Shown piece after piece: positions 51,462 to 59,488 of a stretch of DNA of 64,000 nt. The notes under the pieces were generated by a model. The model was given only the letters and a program-made list of their open reading frames with translations. It searched no databases and was not told the origin of the DNA. Location of the stretch: the NCBI RefSeq assembly GCF_017875735.1, contig NZ_JAGGMZ010000001.1:806001-870000 (forward strand), given 5' to 3'. Source of the stretch: Arthrobacter sp. CAN_C5 (GTDB lineage Bacteria > Actinomycetota > Actinomycetes > Actinomycetales > Micrococcaceae). Both the position numbers and the translations under genes were made by a program. Numbering within the stretch: the stretch's first letter is position 1; each line of letters begins with the position of its first letter.

Positions 51462-53014
51462 CGCGAGATGCCTCCTACGTTTTCAAGTTCGGTCTGGCTG
51501 GCAGCAACGGTGGTGTGGCTCATCGCGCCGCGGATCTCGAGGATGATCGAGGGTCCTGAGGCGTTCTGGTTGAGGTCGATTTCAGCCGGGTGCCACATGC
51601 CGCCGGCCGTCGCCTCCTGGCCGTTGTCCACGGTGCTGAGGGCTCCCAGGGCGATCGAGGAGCGAACCTCGACCGGCACGTCGTCGGGAATCAGAATGCC
51701 GACGTTCCCCGCGAGCGAGTTCACCGGGACCACGATGTCCTCGTCGAGATCGGTGAGGTTGCTGAGATCGATCGTGCCCTGGCCAGCTACCACTGTGTAC
51801 CCCTCGCTGGCCGGTCCCTGCGTGGCGGCGGTCCAGACGGCACTGCTGCCGATGGTGAGTGCTCCGGTAGCGAAGGTGGAACTGGTCACGACCGCCGCCA
51901 CCACGCCAACCGCTGCCATGAACCCGAGGGAGCCCGAGGTGCGGCCACGCAGTCCCAGTACAACGATGCCTACCCCCAGGAGGATCAGGCCAGCGGCGAT
52001 TGCCACGGGGATTGCGGCGTTGCCAAGGTTGAAGACCCCGGTGTAATCGAGGGCGAGGACCGCGCCAACGGCGATGAGCGCGCCACCCAGATAAAGGGCC
52101 AACTCGGCGCCGCTTGGTTTGGGGATGGGAGGTTTGCGCGGGACGGGTGGGCTGTTCCGTGGTGCAGGAAGCGGCGGAAGCTCGCTGTAGAGCGGAGGTG
52201 GGGTGAGTGTGCTCGCGCGAGGTACCTGTCCCGGTTTGTCGGTGGCTACTGTGTGAGCAGCGCCGGCGTGGGTGGCACTGGTGGGGGAGGAATCATCCGA
52301 TTTCCTGTTCGACACCGCGACCACGACATAAATCCCGAAGACGATTGCTCCGACCCAGAAAAGGGTCCAGAAGAACGCGCCGTCGCCGACGAAGAACGGG
52401 AAGTTGGGGCGCCCGATCCCCGCAATGGTCAGGATCAGCGCGCCGGTCATTCCCGAGGTCCAGCTCCCCTGGGTCGCGGATTCAAGGTGGATCCGTCCGT
52501 CAGGTTCGGGGAGCAGCGCCCAGGCAAGGCCATACAGCAGGATCCCTACTCCGCCGAAAATGGCCAGCAGCACGAACCCGCCGCGGATCAGGACCGGGTC
52601 CAGTCCGGTCCTGGCGGCGACGCCGCTCGCGACCCCGCCGATCCAGCGGTCCTGGCCCCTGACCACGCCGAGGCCGCGGAGCCAGCCGAAGAAGTTGGTG
52701 CCAGCGGATGACGACGACGACGATGACTGCGCAGACGCAGACGAGGACGACGGCGCAGACGAAGACGACGGGGACGAGGATGAAGACGACGACGCACGGG
52801 CGCCCTGCGGTGGCAGTTGTTCGGTGGTCGGGGTCGGGGTCGGGGCCGGGGTCGGGGGCGGGGTCTGGTCAGCGGGGCGGGTCGGAGGAGCAGCGTCGTC
52901 CTCATTCCTCTCGGGCGAGGCCGGTGCTTCCCCGGAGGTGGACTCACCTGGGTCCTGCGGGGTTTCCGGCGCCGGCTCCGGCCGGGGGTCGTTCGGTTCC
53001 TGATGCGGGTTCAT
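51458..53014 (-). CDS. PspC-domain protein with LiaF-like C-terminal region
   Basis: 518 residues. The first about 115 are low-complexity: Pro/Glu/Asp-rich, then a Pro-Thr run and a long serine run. A PspC domain follows (about 120-185: DRWIGGVASGVAARTGLDPV then LIRGGFVLLAIFGGVGILLY), then further membrane helices and a C-terminal beta-rich part (from about 400: IDLSNLTDLDEDIVVPVNSL, AGNVGILIPDDVPVEVRSSI) that resembles the LiaF/DUF2154 toast-rack domain. LiaF-type proteins inhibit the partner kinase until envelope stress. Divergent from the PspC-kinase/regulator pair, which fits a LiaFSR-like system. Confidence 0.82.
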   Translation of the reverse strand: MNPHQEPNDPRPEPAPETPQDPGESTSGEAPASPERNEDDAAPPTRPADQTPPPTPAPTPTPTTEQLPPQGARASSSSSSSPSSSSAPSSSSASAQSSSSSSSAGTNFFGWLRGLGVVRGQDRWIGGVASGVAARTGLDPVLIRGGFVLLAIFGGVGILLYGLAWALLPEPDGRIHLESATQGSWTSGMTGALILTIAGIGRPNFPFFVGDGAFFWTLFWVGAIVFGIYVVVAVSNRKSDDSSPTSATHAGAAHTVATDKPGQVPRASTLTPPPLYSELPPLPAPRNSPPVPRKPPIPKPSGAELALYLGGALIAVGAVLALDYTGVFNLGNAAIPVAIAAGLILLGVGIVVLGLRGRTSGSLGFMAAVGVVAAVVTSSTFATGALTIGSSAVWTAATQGPASEGYTVVAGQGTIDLSNLTDLDEDIVVPVNSLAGNVGILIPDDVPVEVRSSIALGALSTVDNGQEATAGGMWHPAEIDLNQNASGPSIILEIRGAMSHTTVAASQTELENVGGISR

Positions 53015-53059
53015 ACCTCAATCCTGTCCACCGGGAAGGGAAGTCGCTATCGGGGCCTC

Positions 53060-53097
53060 CCCTGACCTACCCCTGAACGGTGCGGGTCTTTCCCTGA
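53060..53097. promoter_or_regulatory. Three phased CCCTGA repeats in the PspC divergent promoter region
   Basis: CCCTGA occurs at 53060, 53071 and 53092, spaced 11 and 21 bp, about one and two helical turns. All lie in the 124-bp region between the divergent LiaF-like and PspC-kinase genes. Confidence 0.4.
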
Positions 53098-53138
53098 ATC
53101 CCACCCCGACCCAGCCATGATCGTGTTTGGATGGGGGT

Positions 53139-54449
53139 ATGCGACCAGCCCTGCTCCGTTCCAACGACGCGATGATCGCTGGTGTCTGCGCGGGCCTTGC
53201 CGCCCACCTCGGCATCACCGTGAACGTGGCACGGATCGGCATGGTGGGTCTGGCGCTCGCTGGCGGGGCCGGGATCTTCCTGTACGGGTGGTTGTGGGTG
53301 CTGGTTCCTACCCAGGAGGAACAGCTCCGCAAAGGGCCCACCTTGGTGGGTCCGCGCCTTGCCTTCCCCAAGTCCTCAGGACAGGCGGAAGGCATCAGCG
53401 GACGCCCGGACACCGGTGGGCGTTCCGCTGGCGGTCCGACGGCGGACCAGTGGGCTGGTCCCCGAAGCAGCGCCCAGTCCTGGATTGGCAAACGTGAGGT
53501 ACTGCTGGGCACGGCGCTCCTGCTGGTGGCGGCGGTGGCGATTGCCCAGCAGCTGGGCGCCAACCTGCCACTGGATACGCTGCTCCCGGTCGGGGTGGTC
53601 GCGGCTGGCGCCGTCCTGGCCTGGACCCAGTTGGATGAGAGCCGCCGCGCCGGCCTGATGAACCGCGCCGGGGCCTCGCAGGCGGGTGGACTGGCCCGCC
53701 TCGTCGCGGGTCTGCTGCTGGTCACCGTTGGGGTGCTGATTCTGGTCTCCGGTTCCATTGCCTGGGAGATCACGTGGTCCACCTTGATTGCGACGGGGGC
53801 GGTCCTGGCCGGTGTCTTCCTGGTGCTGGCACCCTGGGGGCTGAAGTTCTGGCGGGATCTCGAAACCGAGCGGTCGGGGCGGGCCCGGGAGACCGAGCGG
53901 GCGGAGATAGCCGCCCATCTCCATGATTCGGTGCTGCAGACCCTCGCGCTGATCCAGAACCGGGCCGGCTCCGAACAGGACGTCATCCGGTTGGCCCGTG
54001 CTCAGGAGCGGGAGCTGCGGAGCTGGCTGTATGCCGACGCCACCCACCAGTCCGGGAACCTTGCCGCACGGATCCGTGCCCTGGCGGCCGAGATCGAGGA
54101 CAGCTACGGTACCCCGATCAACGTGGTGGTGGTGGGTGATACGGAGTTGTCGGCGCAGCAGGAGGTTCTGGCCCAGGCGGCCCGGGAAGCCGTACTGAAT
54201 GCCGCCAAGCACGCCGGCGGCAGCATTTCCGTCTACCTTGAGGCGAGCCCCACCAGTTCCACCATCTTCGTCAGGGACCGTGGACGTGGCTTCGACCCGG
54301 ATGCGGTTCCTGCCGACCGGATGGGGATCCGCGTCTCCCTGTACAGCAGGATGCACCGTCACGGCGGCGACGTCTCCATCAGGAGCAACGCCGACGGCAC
54401 CGAGGTTAAACTGTTCATGCCCGAAAGTCCCGCGGATGGAGCGCAGTGA
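53139..54449 (+). CDS. PspC-domain sensor histidine kinase
   Basis: 436 residues. An N-terminal PspC domain (about 5-58: NDAMIAGVCAGLAAHLGITV then VARIGMVGLALAGGAGIFLY) is fused to further membrane helices (about 120-235) and a short NarL-type kinase core with H262 in AAHLHDSVLQTLALIQ and a HATPase (EAVLNAAKHAGG; RDRGRGFDPD). I chose the ATG at 53139, where the PspC domain starts, over a TTG at 53127. It overlaps the regulator gene by 4 nt. Probably senses cell-envelope stress. Confidence 0.9.
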   Translation: MRPALLRSNDAMIAGVCAGLAAHLGITVNVARIGMVGLALAGGAGIFLYGWLWVLVPTQEEQLRKGPTLVGPRLAFPKSSGQAEGISGRPDTGGRSAGGPTADQWAGPRSSAQSWIGKREVLLGTALLLVAAVAIAQQLGANLPLDTLLPVGVVAAGAVLAWTQLDESRRAGLMNRAGASQAGGLARLVAGLLLVTVGVLILVSGSIAWEITWSTLIATGAVLAGVFLVLAPWGLKFWRDLETERSGRARETERAEIAAHLHDSVLQTLALIQNRAGSEQDVIRLARAQERELRSWLYADATHQSGNLAARIRALAAEIEDSYGTPINVVVVGDTELSAQQEVLAQAAREAVLNAAKHAGGSISVYLEASPTSSTIFVRDRGRGFDPDAVPADRMGIRVSLYSRMHRHGGDVSIRSNADGTEVKLFMPESPADGAQ

Positions 54450-55105
54450 ATACTACTCAGGATCCAGTCACCGTGGTGGTGGTCGACGACCATGCCATCT
54501 TCCGTTCCGGGCTGCGTGCTGACCTGGACAGTCGAATCGCTGTGCTGGCCGAAGCCGCGGGGGTGGTCGAGGCGATAGCGATGATTCATGAGCACCGGCC
54601 ACAGGTTGTCTTGCTCGACGTGCATCTACCCGGTGGCTCCGGCGGAGGTGGAGCCGAAGTGATCGCCGGGTGCACGGCGCTGCTGGCCGGAACGCAGTTC
54701 CTGGCGTTGAGCGTCTCGGACGCAGCCGAGGACGTGGTCACCGTCATCCGGGTTGGTGCCCGCGGTTATGTCACCAAGACCATCTCCGGCGCCGAAATCT
54801 CCGACGCCGTTCTCCGGGTTGCCTCAGGTGATGCTGTGTTCTCGCCACGCCTGGCCGGATTTGTGCTCGACGCCTTCGGCACCGCGGCGGTGGCGTCGGT
54901 CGACAGCGAACTCGACCGCCTCTCCGCCCGCGAGCTCGAGGTGATGCGCCTGATTGCCCGCGGGTACAGCTACAAGGAGGTGGCCAAGGAACTGTTCATC
55001 TCCATCAAGACGGTCGAGACCCATGTCTCGGCGGTGCTTCGCAAGCTGCAGCTGTCTTCCCGCCATGAGCTCACCCGGTGGGCGGCGGAACGGCGCCTGC
55101 TGTAA
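54446..55105 (+). CDS. NarL/LuxR-family response regulator (LiaR-like)
   Basis: 219 residues from a GTG that overlaps the kinase stop (GTGA). The receiver has DDH (14-16) and phosphoacceptor D58 in VVLLDVHLPGG; the LuxR HTH is LSARELEVMRLIARGYSYKE and VAKELFISIKTVETHVSAVL. The best candidate to bind the phased CCCTGA repeats upstream. It could also serve the orphaned ABC-exporter kinase. Confidence 0.9.
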   Translation: MNTTQDPVTVVVVDDHAIFRSGLRADLDSRIAVLAEAAGVVEAIAMIHEHRPQVVLLDVHLPGGSGGGGAEVIAGCTALLAGTQFLALSVSDAAEDVVTVIRVGARGYVTKTISGAEISDAVLRVASGDAVFSPRLAGFVLDAFGTAAVASVDSELDRLSARELEVMRLIARGYSYKEVAKELFISIKTVETHVSAVLRKLQLSSRHELTRWAAERRLL

Positions 55106-55131
55106 CAGCGACGTTCGACAGCTGTCGCGAG

Positions 55132-56379
55132 CTACCGCGCCGTTGCCAGGAACTCCTGTAACCTGCCGACGCCGGTGGCAAGGTCGGCGTCGCCCAGCGC
55201 ATAGGAGAGGCGCAGGTAGCCGCTGGGTCCGAAGGCCTCACCCGGAACCACCGCAACCTCGACCTTGTCCAGGATCAAAGCCGCGAGTTCCGCTGACGTC
55301 ACCGGGCGGACACCTGCGAGCTCCCGACCCAGCAGGGAGCGCACGTCGGCGTAGGCGTAGAAGGCGCCCTTCGGGACGGGGCACTCGATGCCGTCGATCG
55401 CGTTCAGGCCCTCGACCATCGCCTTGCGGCGCCGGTCGAACGCCACCTTCATCTCATGCACCGCGGTCAGCGGGCCGGCGACGGCGGCCAGCGCTGCCAT
55501 CTGGGGCACGTTGGACACATTGGAGGTGGCGTGGGACTGCAGGTTGGTGGCCGCCTTGACCACGTCCTTCGGTCCGATCATCCAGCCCACCCGCCAGCCG
55601 GTCATGGCATACGTCTTGGCGACCCCGTTGAGGATCACCATCCGATCCCCGATTGCGGGGGAGGCGGTGGCAATCGAGGTGAAGGGGACGCCGTCGTACG
55701 TGAGGTGCTCGTAAATCTCGTCGGTCACCACCCACAGCCCACGTTCGGCAGCCCAGTCACCGATCTCCTTGACCTGCTCCGGGCTGTAAACCGCACCCGT
55801 GGGATTGGAGGGGGAGACGAACAGGAGAATTTTGGTGCGCGGGGTCAGTGCGGCCTCAAGCTGGTCGACGGTGACCAGGTAGGACTGCTCCGGTCCGGCG
55901 AAGACCTCTACCGGAACACCGCCTGCCAGCCGGATGGCCTCGGGGTAGGTGGTCCAGAAGGGGGTGGGCACCAGTACCTCATCATTCGGGTCGAGGAGGG
56001 TGGCAAACGATTCATACACGGCCTGCTTGCCACCGTTGGTCACCAGCACCTGGGACTGATCGATTGCGTAACCCGAGTCCCGGAGAGTCTTCTCGGCAAT
56101 GGCTTGCTTCAGTTCCGGGAGGCCCCCGGCCGGGGAATACCGATGGAAGCGTGGCTGCCGGGCGGCGTCGATCGCTGCCTGGACAATGTAGTCGGGGGTC
56201 GGGAAATCCGGTTCACCGGCACCGAACCCGATGACCGGTCGCCCCGCGGCCTTGAGTGCCTTGGCCTTGGCATCGACCGCCAGCGTGGCCGACTCCGCGA
56301 TCGCAGCGATCCGCTGCGAGATTCGCCGCGAGGGAGGGGTGAAGGAGTCCGGTGAGGTGGCGTCGGAGGTGGCAGCCAT
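55132..56379 (-). CDS. aspC: Aspartate/aromatic-type class I aminotransferase
   Basis: 415 residues. PLP lysine K255 in [17 protein letters not shown]192 in [28 protein letters not shown] near the N-terminus places it in the subgroup I-gamma aspartate aminotransferases. It interconverts aspartate/oxaloacetate with glutamate/2-oxoglutarate. AAGGGA precedes the ATG. Adjacent to tRNA-Trp-secE, an arrangement common in this family of organisms from general knowledge. Bases 56380-56477 hold nothing clear. Confidence 0.9.
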   Translation of the reverse strand: MAATSDATSPDSFTPPSRRISQRIAAIAESATLAVDAKAKALKAAGRPVIGFGAGEPDFPTPDYIVQAAIDAARQPRFHRYSPAGGLPELKQAIAEKTLRDSGYAIDQSQVLVTNGGKQAVYESFATLLDPNDEVLVPTPFWTTYPEAIRLAGGVPVEVFAGPEQSYLVTVDQLEAALTPRTKILLFVSPSNPTGAVYSPEQVKEIGDWAAERGLWVVTDEIYEHLTYDGVPFTSIATASPAIGDRMVILNGVAKTYAMTGWRVGWMIGPKDVVKAATNLQSHATSNVSNVPQMAALAAVAGPLTAVHEMKVAFDRRRKAMVEGLNAIDGIECPVPKGAFYAYADVRSLLGRELAGVRPVTSAELAALILDKVEVAVVPGEAFGPSGYLRLSYALGDADLATGVGRLQEFLATAR

Positions 56380-56477
56380 AGTGTTCCCTTAGGGTCGATG
56401 TGCGGTGGACTGGGACGTCATCCCAGCTTAGGCCGTTGCCGCGATCTGGGCCCGCTCCGGAAGCCAGGGCACGCCGG

Positions 56478-56507
56478 TTCGACGTTGGGGCAGTGATTGC
56501 GTAGACT
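56478..56507 (+). promoter_or_regulatory. Putative tRNA-Trp/secE promoter
   Basis: TTCGAC (56478-56483), 18 nt, TAGACT (56502-56507). Same layout as the tRNA-Tyr and tRNA-Thr promoters; predicted start about 70 nt before tRNA-Trp. Confidence 0.5.
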
Positions 56508-56581
56508 TGTTCCTCGGTGTTGAAATCGCCATGATGGTCCATGCCTGCGCCAGCGCAGCGGGATCGGCGGATTCTCTCCAT

Positions 56582-56654
56582 AGGGTAGTGGCGCAATTGG
56601 TAGCGCAGCGGTCTCCAAAACCGCAGGTTGCAGGTTCGAGTCCTGTCTGCCCTG
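56582..56654 (+). tRNA. trnW: tRNA-Trp (CCA)
   Basis: The acceptor AGGGTAG pairs with CTGCCCT (one G-U); the anticodon loop CTCCAAA gives CCA at 56615-56617; the T-arm is GCAGGTTCGAGTCCTGT. It lies 66 nt before secE, the usual bacterial neighbour. Confidence 0.95.
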
Positions 56655-56720
56655 CGCATTAGGCGTAAACAAAAAGTCCTTGCGGACTTCAGAAACCGAC
56701 ACAGATGGAAGAGGTTGAAG

Positions 56721-56978
56721 GTGACCGAAACGGCTGCGGGCAGCTCACAGGGTAGCCCTTCCGACAAGAAGGCTCCCAAGCGGGGCTTCTTCGGTCGGAT
56801 CTTCCTCTTCGTGCGGCAGGTTATCTCTGAACTCCAGAAGGTAGTTGTACCGACCCGCAAGGAACTCGTGCGGTACACCATCACCGTGATGGTCTTCGTG
56901 ATCATCATGATGCTGATCGTGACCGCCCTGGACTTCCTGTTCGGGACGGCTGCGGTGTGGGTCTTCGGCGGCGCATAG
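56721..56978 (+). CDS. secE: Preprotein translocase subunit SecE
   Basis: 85 residues from a GTG with GAGG about 9 nt upstream. The amphipathic segment FVRQVISELQKVVVPTRKEL and the single transmembrane helix ITVMVFVIIMMLIVTALDFL are the SecE core. It clamps the SecY halves in the SecYEG channel. The longer reading from 56628 runs through the tRNA and is rejected. Confidence 0.95.
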   Translation: MTETAAGSSQGSPSDKKAPKRGFFGRIFLFVRQVISELQKVVVPTRKELVRYTITVMVFVIIMMLIVTALDFLFGTAAVWVFGGA

Positions 56979-57038
56979 CTGGACCCGCGCGGTAATGCAG
57001 TAAACGAAGCTGATGAATCTTAGAAAGCAGGCGGCTAG

Positions 57039-57914
57039 GTGTCCGAGCAAGAACTCGAACGGCAGATCACTTCTGTTGAGGATGATCTGGAGAACGAGGA
57101 TCAGGTAGCTGATTCCGGTGTCGAAACGACCCCGGCTGACAGTGACGCCCCGGCAGATAGCGAGCCCGAGACTGCAGCAGAGCCCGAAACGGGCGATGTC
57201 GAGGTAGAGGCCAACGACCAGGTTTCCACGGATGACGAAATGTCCGAGGATGCCGAATCAACCGACAGCGACGACGCCGTTGAAGGCGACGACGAGGATG
57301 CGGCTCCGGCTGAAGATCCCGTCGCACTGTTCAAGGCCAAGCTCCGCCGCCAGGAGGGTGACTGGTATGTCATCCACTCCTACGCCGGCTACGAGAACCG
57401 GGTCAAGGCGAACCTCGAAACCCGTATCCAGACCCTGGACATGGAAGAGCACATCTTCGAGATCCAGGTGCCGATGGAAGAAGTGGTGGAGATCAAGAAC
57501 ACCACCCGGAAGATCGTCAACCGGGTCCGGATCCCGGGCTATGTCCTGGTGCGTATGGACCTCACCGACGCATCGTGGGGCGCCGTCCGGCACACCCCGG
57601 GCGTCACCGGTTTTGTGGGCAACGCCCACAACCCCGTCCCGCTGAGTCTGGGTGAAGTGTTCTCCATGCTTGAGCACACGGTGGTCCACACCGACCCAGA
57701 GTCCGGCAAGCCAGCGAAGAACCAGCTGACTCCAGCAACGGTCAACTTCGAGGTCGGCGAGCCGGTCACGGTCAACGAGGGCCCGTTCGAGACGCTGCAG
57801 GCCACCATCTCCGAGATCAAGCCGGAGTCCCAGCAGCTCGTTGTCCTGGTATCGATCTTCGAACGCGAAACTCCTGTGACGCTTTCGTTCAGCCAGGTCA
57901 CCAAGCTGCAGTAA
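57039..57914 (+). CDS. nusG: Transcription termination/antitermination factor NusG
   Basis: 291 residues from a GTG. An acidic N-terminal extension of about 105 residues (Asp/Glu-rich, for example [17 protein letters not shown]) precedes the NGN domain ([31 protein letters not shown]) and the KOW domain ([20 protein letters not shown]). It binds RNA polymerase and links it with Rho or ribosomal S10. Acidic extensions are typical of actinobacterial NusG and explain the length compared with about 180 residues in E. coli. Confidence 0.95.
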   Translation: MSEQELERQITSVEDDLENEDQVADSGVETTPADSDAPADSEPETAAEPETGDVEVEANDQVSTDDEMSEDAESTDSDDAVEGDDEDAAPAEDPVALFKAKLRRQEGDWYVIHSYAGYENRVKANLETRIQTLDMEEHIFEIQVPMEEVVEIKNTTRKIVNRVRIPGYVLVRMDLTDASWGAVRHTPGVTGFVGNAHNPVPLSLGEVFSMLEHTVVHTDPESGKPAKNQLTPATVNFEVGEPVTVNEGPFETLQATISEIKPESQQLVVLVSIFERETPVTLSFSQVTKLQ

Positions 57915-57960
57915 TCAAGCTTCGTACCACCAGGGCCGGCTTAGCTCAGGTGGTGCGGTA

Positions 57961-58011
57961 GGTCATCACGCCATGGTGACCAACAACCCATGGGACGCTC
58001 CTGTCCTATGG
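57961..58011 (+). promoter_or_regulatory. Structured leader of rplK
   Basis: Two hairpins precede rplK: GGTCA/TGACC (57961-57981) and a 9-bp stem CCATGGGAC/GTCCTATGG (57988-57996 with 58003-58011, one G-U). Ribosomal protein L1 represses its own operon by binding an rplK leader in many bacteria; whether this is that site is inference. Confidence 0.4.
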
Positions 58012-58036
58012 ACGTAATGTGAAAGAAGGACCCTTC

Positions 58037-58468
58037 ATGGCCCCCAAGAAAAAGGTCTCCGGCCTGATCAAGCTGCAGATCAATGCAGGCGCTGCCAACC
58101 CAGCGCCCCCCATTGGTCCAGCACTTGGCCAGCACGGCGTCAACATCATGGAATTCTGCAAGGCGTACAACGCTGCGACAGAATCACAGCGCGGAAACGT
58201 CATCCCCGTTGAAATCACTGTGTATGAGGATCGCTCATTCACGTTCATCACCAAGACTCCTCCAGCTGCCGAGCTTATCAAGAAGGCTGCCGGAGTTGCC
58301 AAGGGTTCGGCCACGCCGCACACCGTCAAGGTTGCCAAGCTGACCAAGGACCAGGTCAACGAGATCGCCACCATGAAAATGGAAGACCTCAACGCCAACA
58401 ACATCGAGGCTGCTGCCAAGATCATCGCTGGCACCGCCCGCTCAATGGGCATCACGGTAGAAAGCTAA
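58037..58468 (+). CDS. rplK: 50S ribosomal protein L11
   Basis: 143 residues. [20 protein letters not shown] and [20 protein letters not shown] are diagnostic of the N-terminal domain; the RNA-binding C-terminal domain ends ARSMGITVE. Part of the GTPase-associated centre and the site of thiostrepton and RelA action. GAAGGA precedes the ATG at 58037; the in-frame codon at 58019 lacks a ribosome site. Confidence 0.97.
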   Translation: MAPKKKVSGLIKLQINAGAANPAPPIGPALGQHGVNIMEFCKAYNAATESQRGNVIPVEITVYEDRSFTFITKTPPAAELIKKAAGVAKGSATPHTVKVAKLTKDQVNEIATMKMEDLNANNIEAAAKIIAGTARSMGITVES

Positions 58469-58621
58469 CCCTTTCCACCCACCGCACGGCTGAGCAATTC
58501 ACCGTGCACCCCAAACAACAAAACGTAGACGTCAGGGCCGCCAATCAGGCGGGATCGGACGTCGGAGTGTGGCAGGGCCCGCGCGGTCCGCTGACCACAA
58601 CTGCATAAGGAGAAAAAGCAG
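58469..58621 (+). promoter_or_regulatory. rplK-rplA intergenic region with hairpin
   Basis: 153 nt without a gene, long for these partners. It contains a CCGCC/GGCGG hairpin (58538-58552) flanked by GACGTC palindromes at 58528 and 58558, and AAGGAG before rplA. Possible processing or L1-related structure; no further claim. Confidence 0.35.
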
Positions 58622-59329
58622 ATGGCAAAGCGCAGCAAAGCATATAAGGCGGCCGAAGCCAAGATCGAGGCAGACAAGCAGTACGCCCCGCTCGAGGCAG
58701 TAGTTCTGGCCAAGGAAACCAACCCTTCCAGCTTCGACGCGACCGTCGAGGTAGCGTTCCGGTTGGGTGTTGACCCACGTAAGGCCGACCAGATGGTCCG
58801 CGGCACCGTCAACCTTCCTCACGGCACCGGCAAGACCAAGCGCGTCCTGGTCTTTGCAACCGGCGAAAAGGCTGAAGCGGCAATCGCTGCCGGCGCTGAC
58901 TTCGTTGGCTCCGATGACATGATCGAAAAGGTTGCAGCCGGCTGGGTCGACTTCGACGCCGCCGTCGCCACCCCTGACCTCATGGGTAAGGTTGGCCGTC
59001 TGGGTAAGGTACTGGGTCCCCGTAACCTCATGCCGAACCCGAAGACCGGCACGGTTACCGCCGACGTCACCAAGGCTGTCACCGACATCAAGGGCGGAAA
59101 GATCGACTTCCGCGTGGACAAGCACTCCAACCTGCACTTCATCATCGGCAAGGTGTCGTTTGATGTGCAGAAGCTCGCCGAGAACTACGCGGTGGCACTG
59201 GAAGAGGTCCTGCGCCTGAAGCCTTCCGCTTCGAAGGGTCGCTACATCCAGAAGGCAACTGTCTCCACCACCTTCGGTCCCGGCATCACCGTGGACCCAA
59301 GCGTCACCAAGGTTCTTGCCGACGCATAG
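58622..59329 (+). CDS. rplA: 50S ribosomal protein L1
   Basis: 235 residues. [20 protein letters not shown] and [20 protein letters not shown] are L1 signatures. It forms the L1 stalk of the 50S subunit and is usually the translational repressor of rplKA. AAGGAG precedes the ATG. Confidence 0.97.
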   Translation: MAKRSKAYKAAEAKIEADKQYAPLEAVVLAKETNPSSFDATVEVAFRLGVDPRKADQMVRGTVNLPHGTGKTKRVLVFATGEKAEAAIAAGADFVGSDDMIEKVAAGWVDFDAAVATPDLMGKVGRLGKVLGPRNLMPNPKTGTVTADVTKAVTDIKGGKIDFRVDKHSNLHFIIGKVSFDVQKLAENYAVALEEVLRLKPSASKGRYIQKATVSTTFGPGITVDPSVTKVLADA

Positions 59330-59371
59330 GGTTCTATCCGCCGTCGGGCGCAGCATCACTGCTGAATAAGT

Positions 59372-59402
59372 GAAGGGTCGCAGCACAGAGCTGCGGCCCT
59401 TC
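59372..59402 (+). terminator. Hairpin after rplA
   Basis: GAAGGG(T)CGCAGC and GCTGCG(G)CCCTTC form a 13-bp stem with one mismatch, 42 nt after the stop codon. No T-run; plausible end of the rplKA transcript. Confidence 0.6.
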
Positions 59403-59448
59403 GCGGTGTAAGGGATGGGGACAGATAGTCAGAAGCATCAGGAGAATT

Positions 59449-59482
59449 AGTGATTGGCAGTTACCAATCACTCGGTTAGACT
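59449..59482 (+). promoter_or_regulatory. Promoter with palindromic operator for the inserted GNAT gene
   Basis: A perfect 9-bp inverted repeat AGTGATTGG-N6-CCAATCACT (59449-59472) contains the -35 box TTGGCA (59454-59459). The -10 box TAGACT (59477-59482) follows at 17 nt, and the ATG begins 6 nt later. A dimeric repressor bound here would block the promoter. Confidence 0.65.
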
Positions 59483-59488
59483 TCAGCT

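Noticed and set aside
52404-53003. Plus-strand frame with long Asp runs
   Set aside because: It is the complement of the Ser-rich part of the LiaF-like protein, which has a real PspC domain; the Asp run follows from the repeated triplets.
56628-56720. N-terminal extension of secE
   Set aside because: It would be translated from within tRNA-Trp and lacks any ribosome site.
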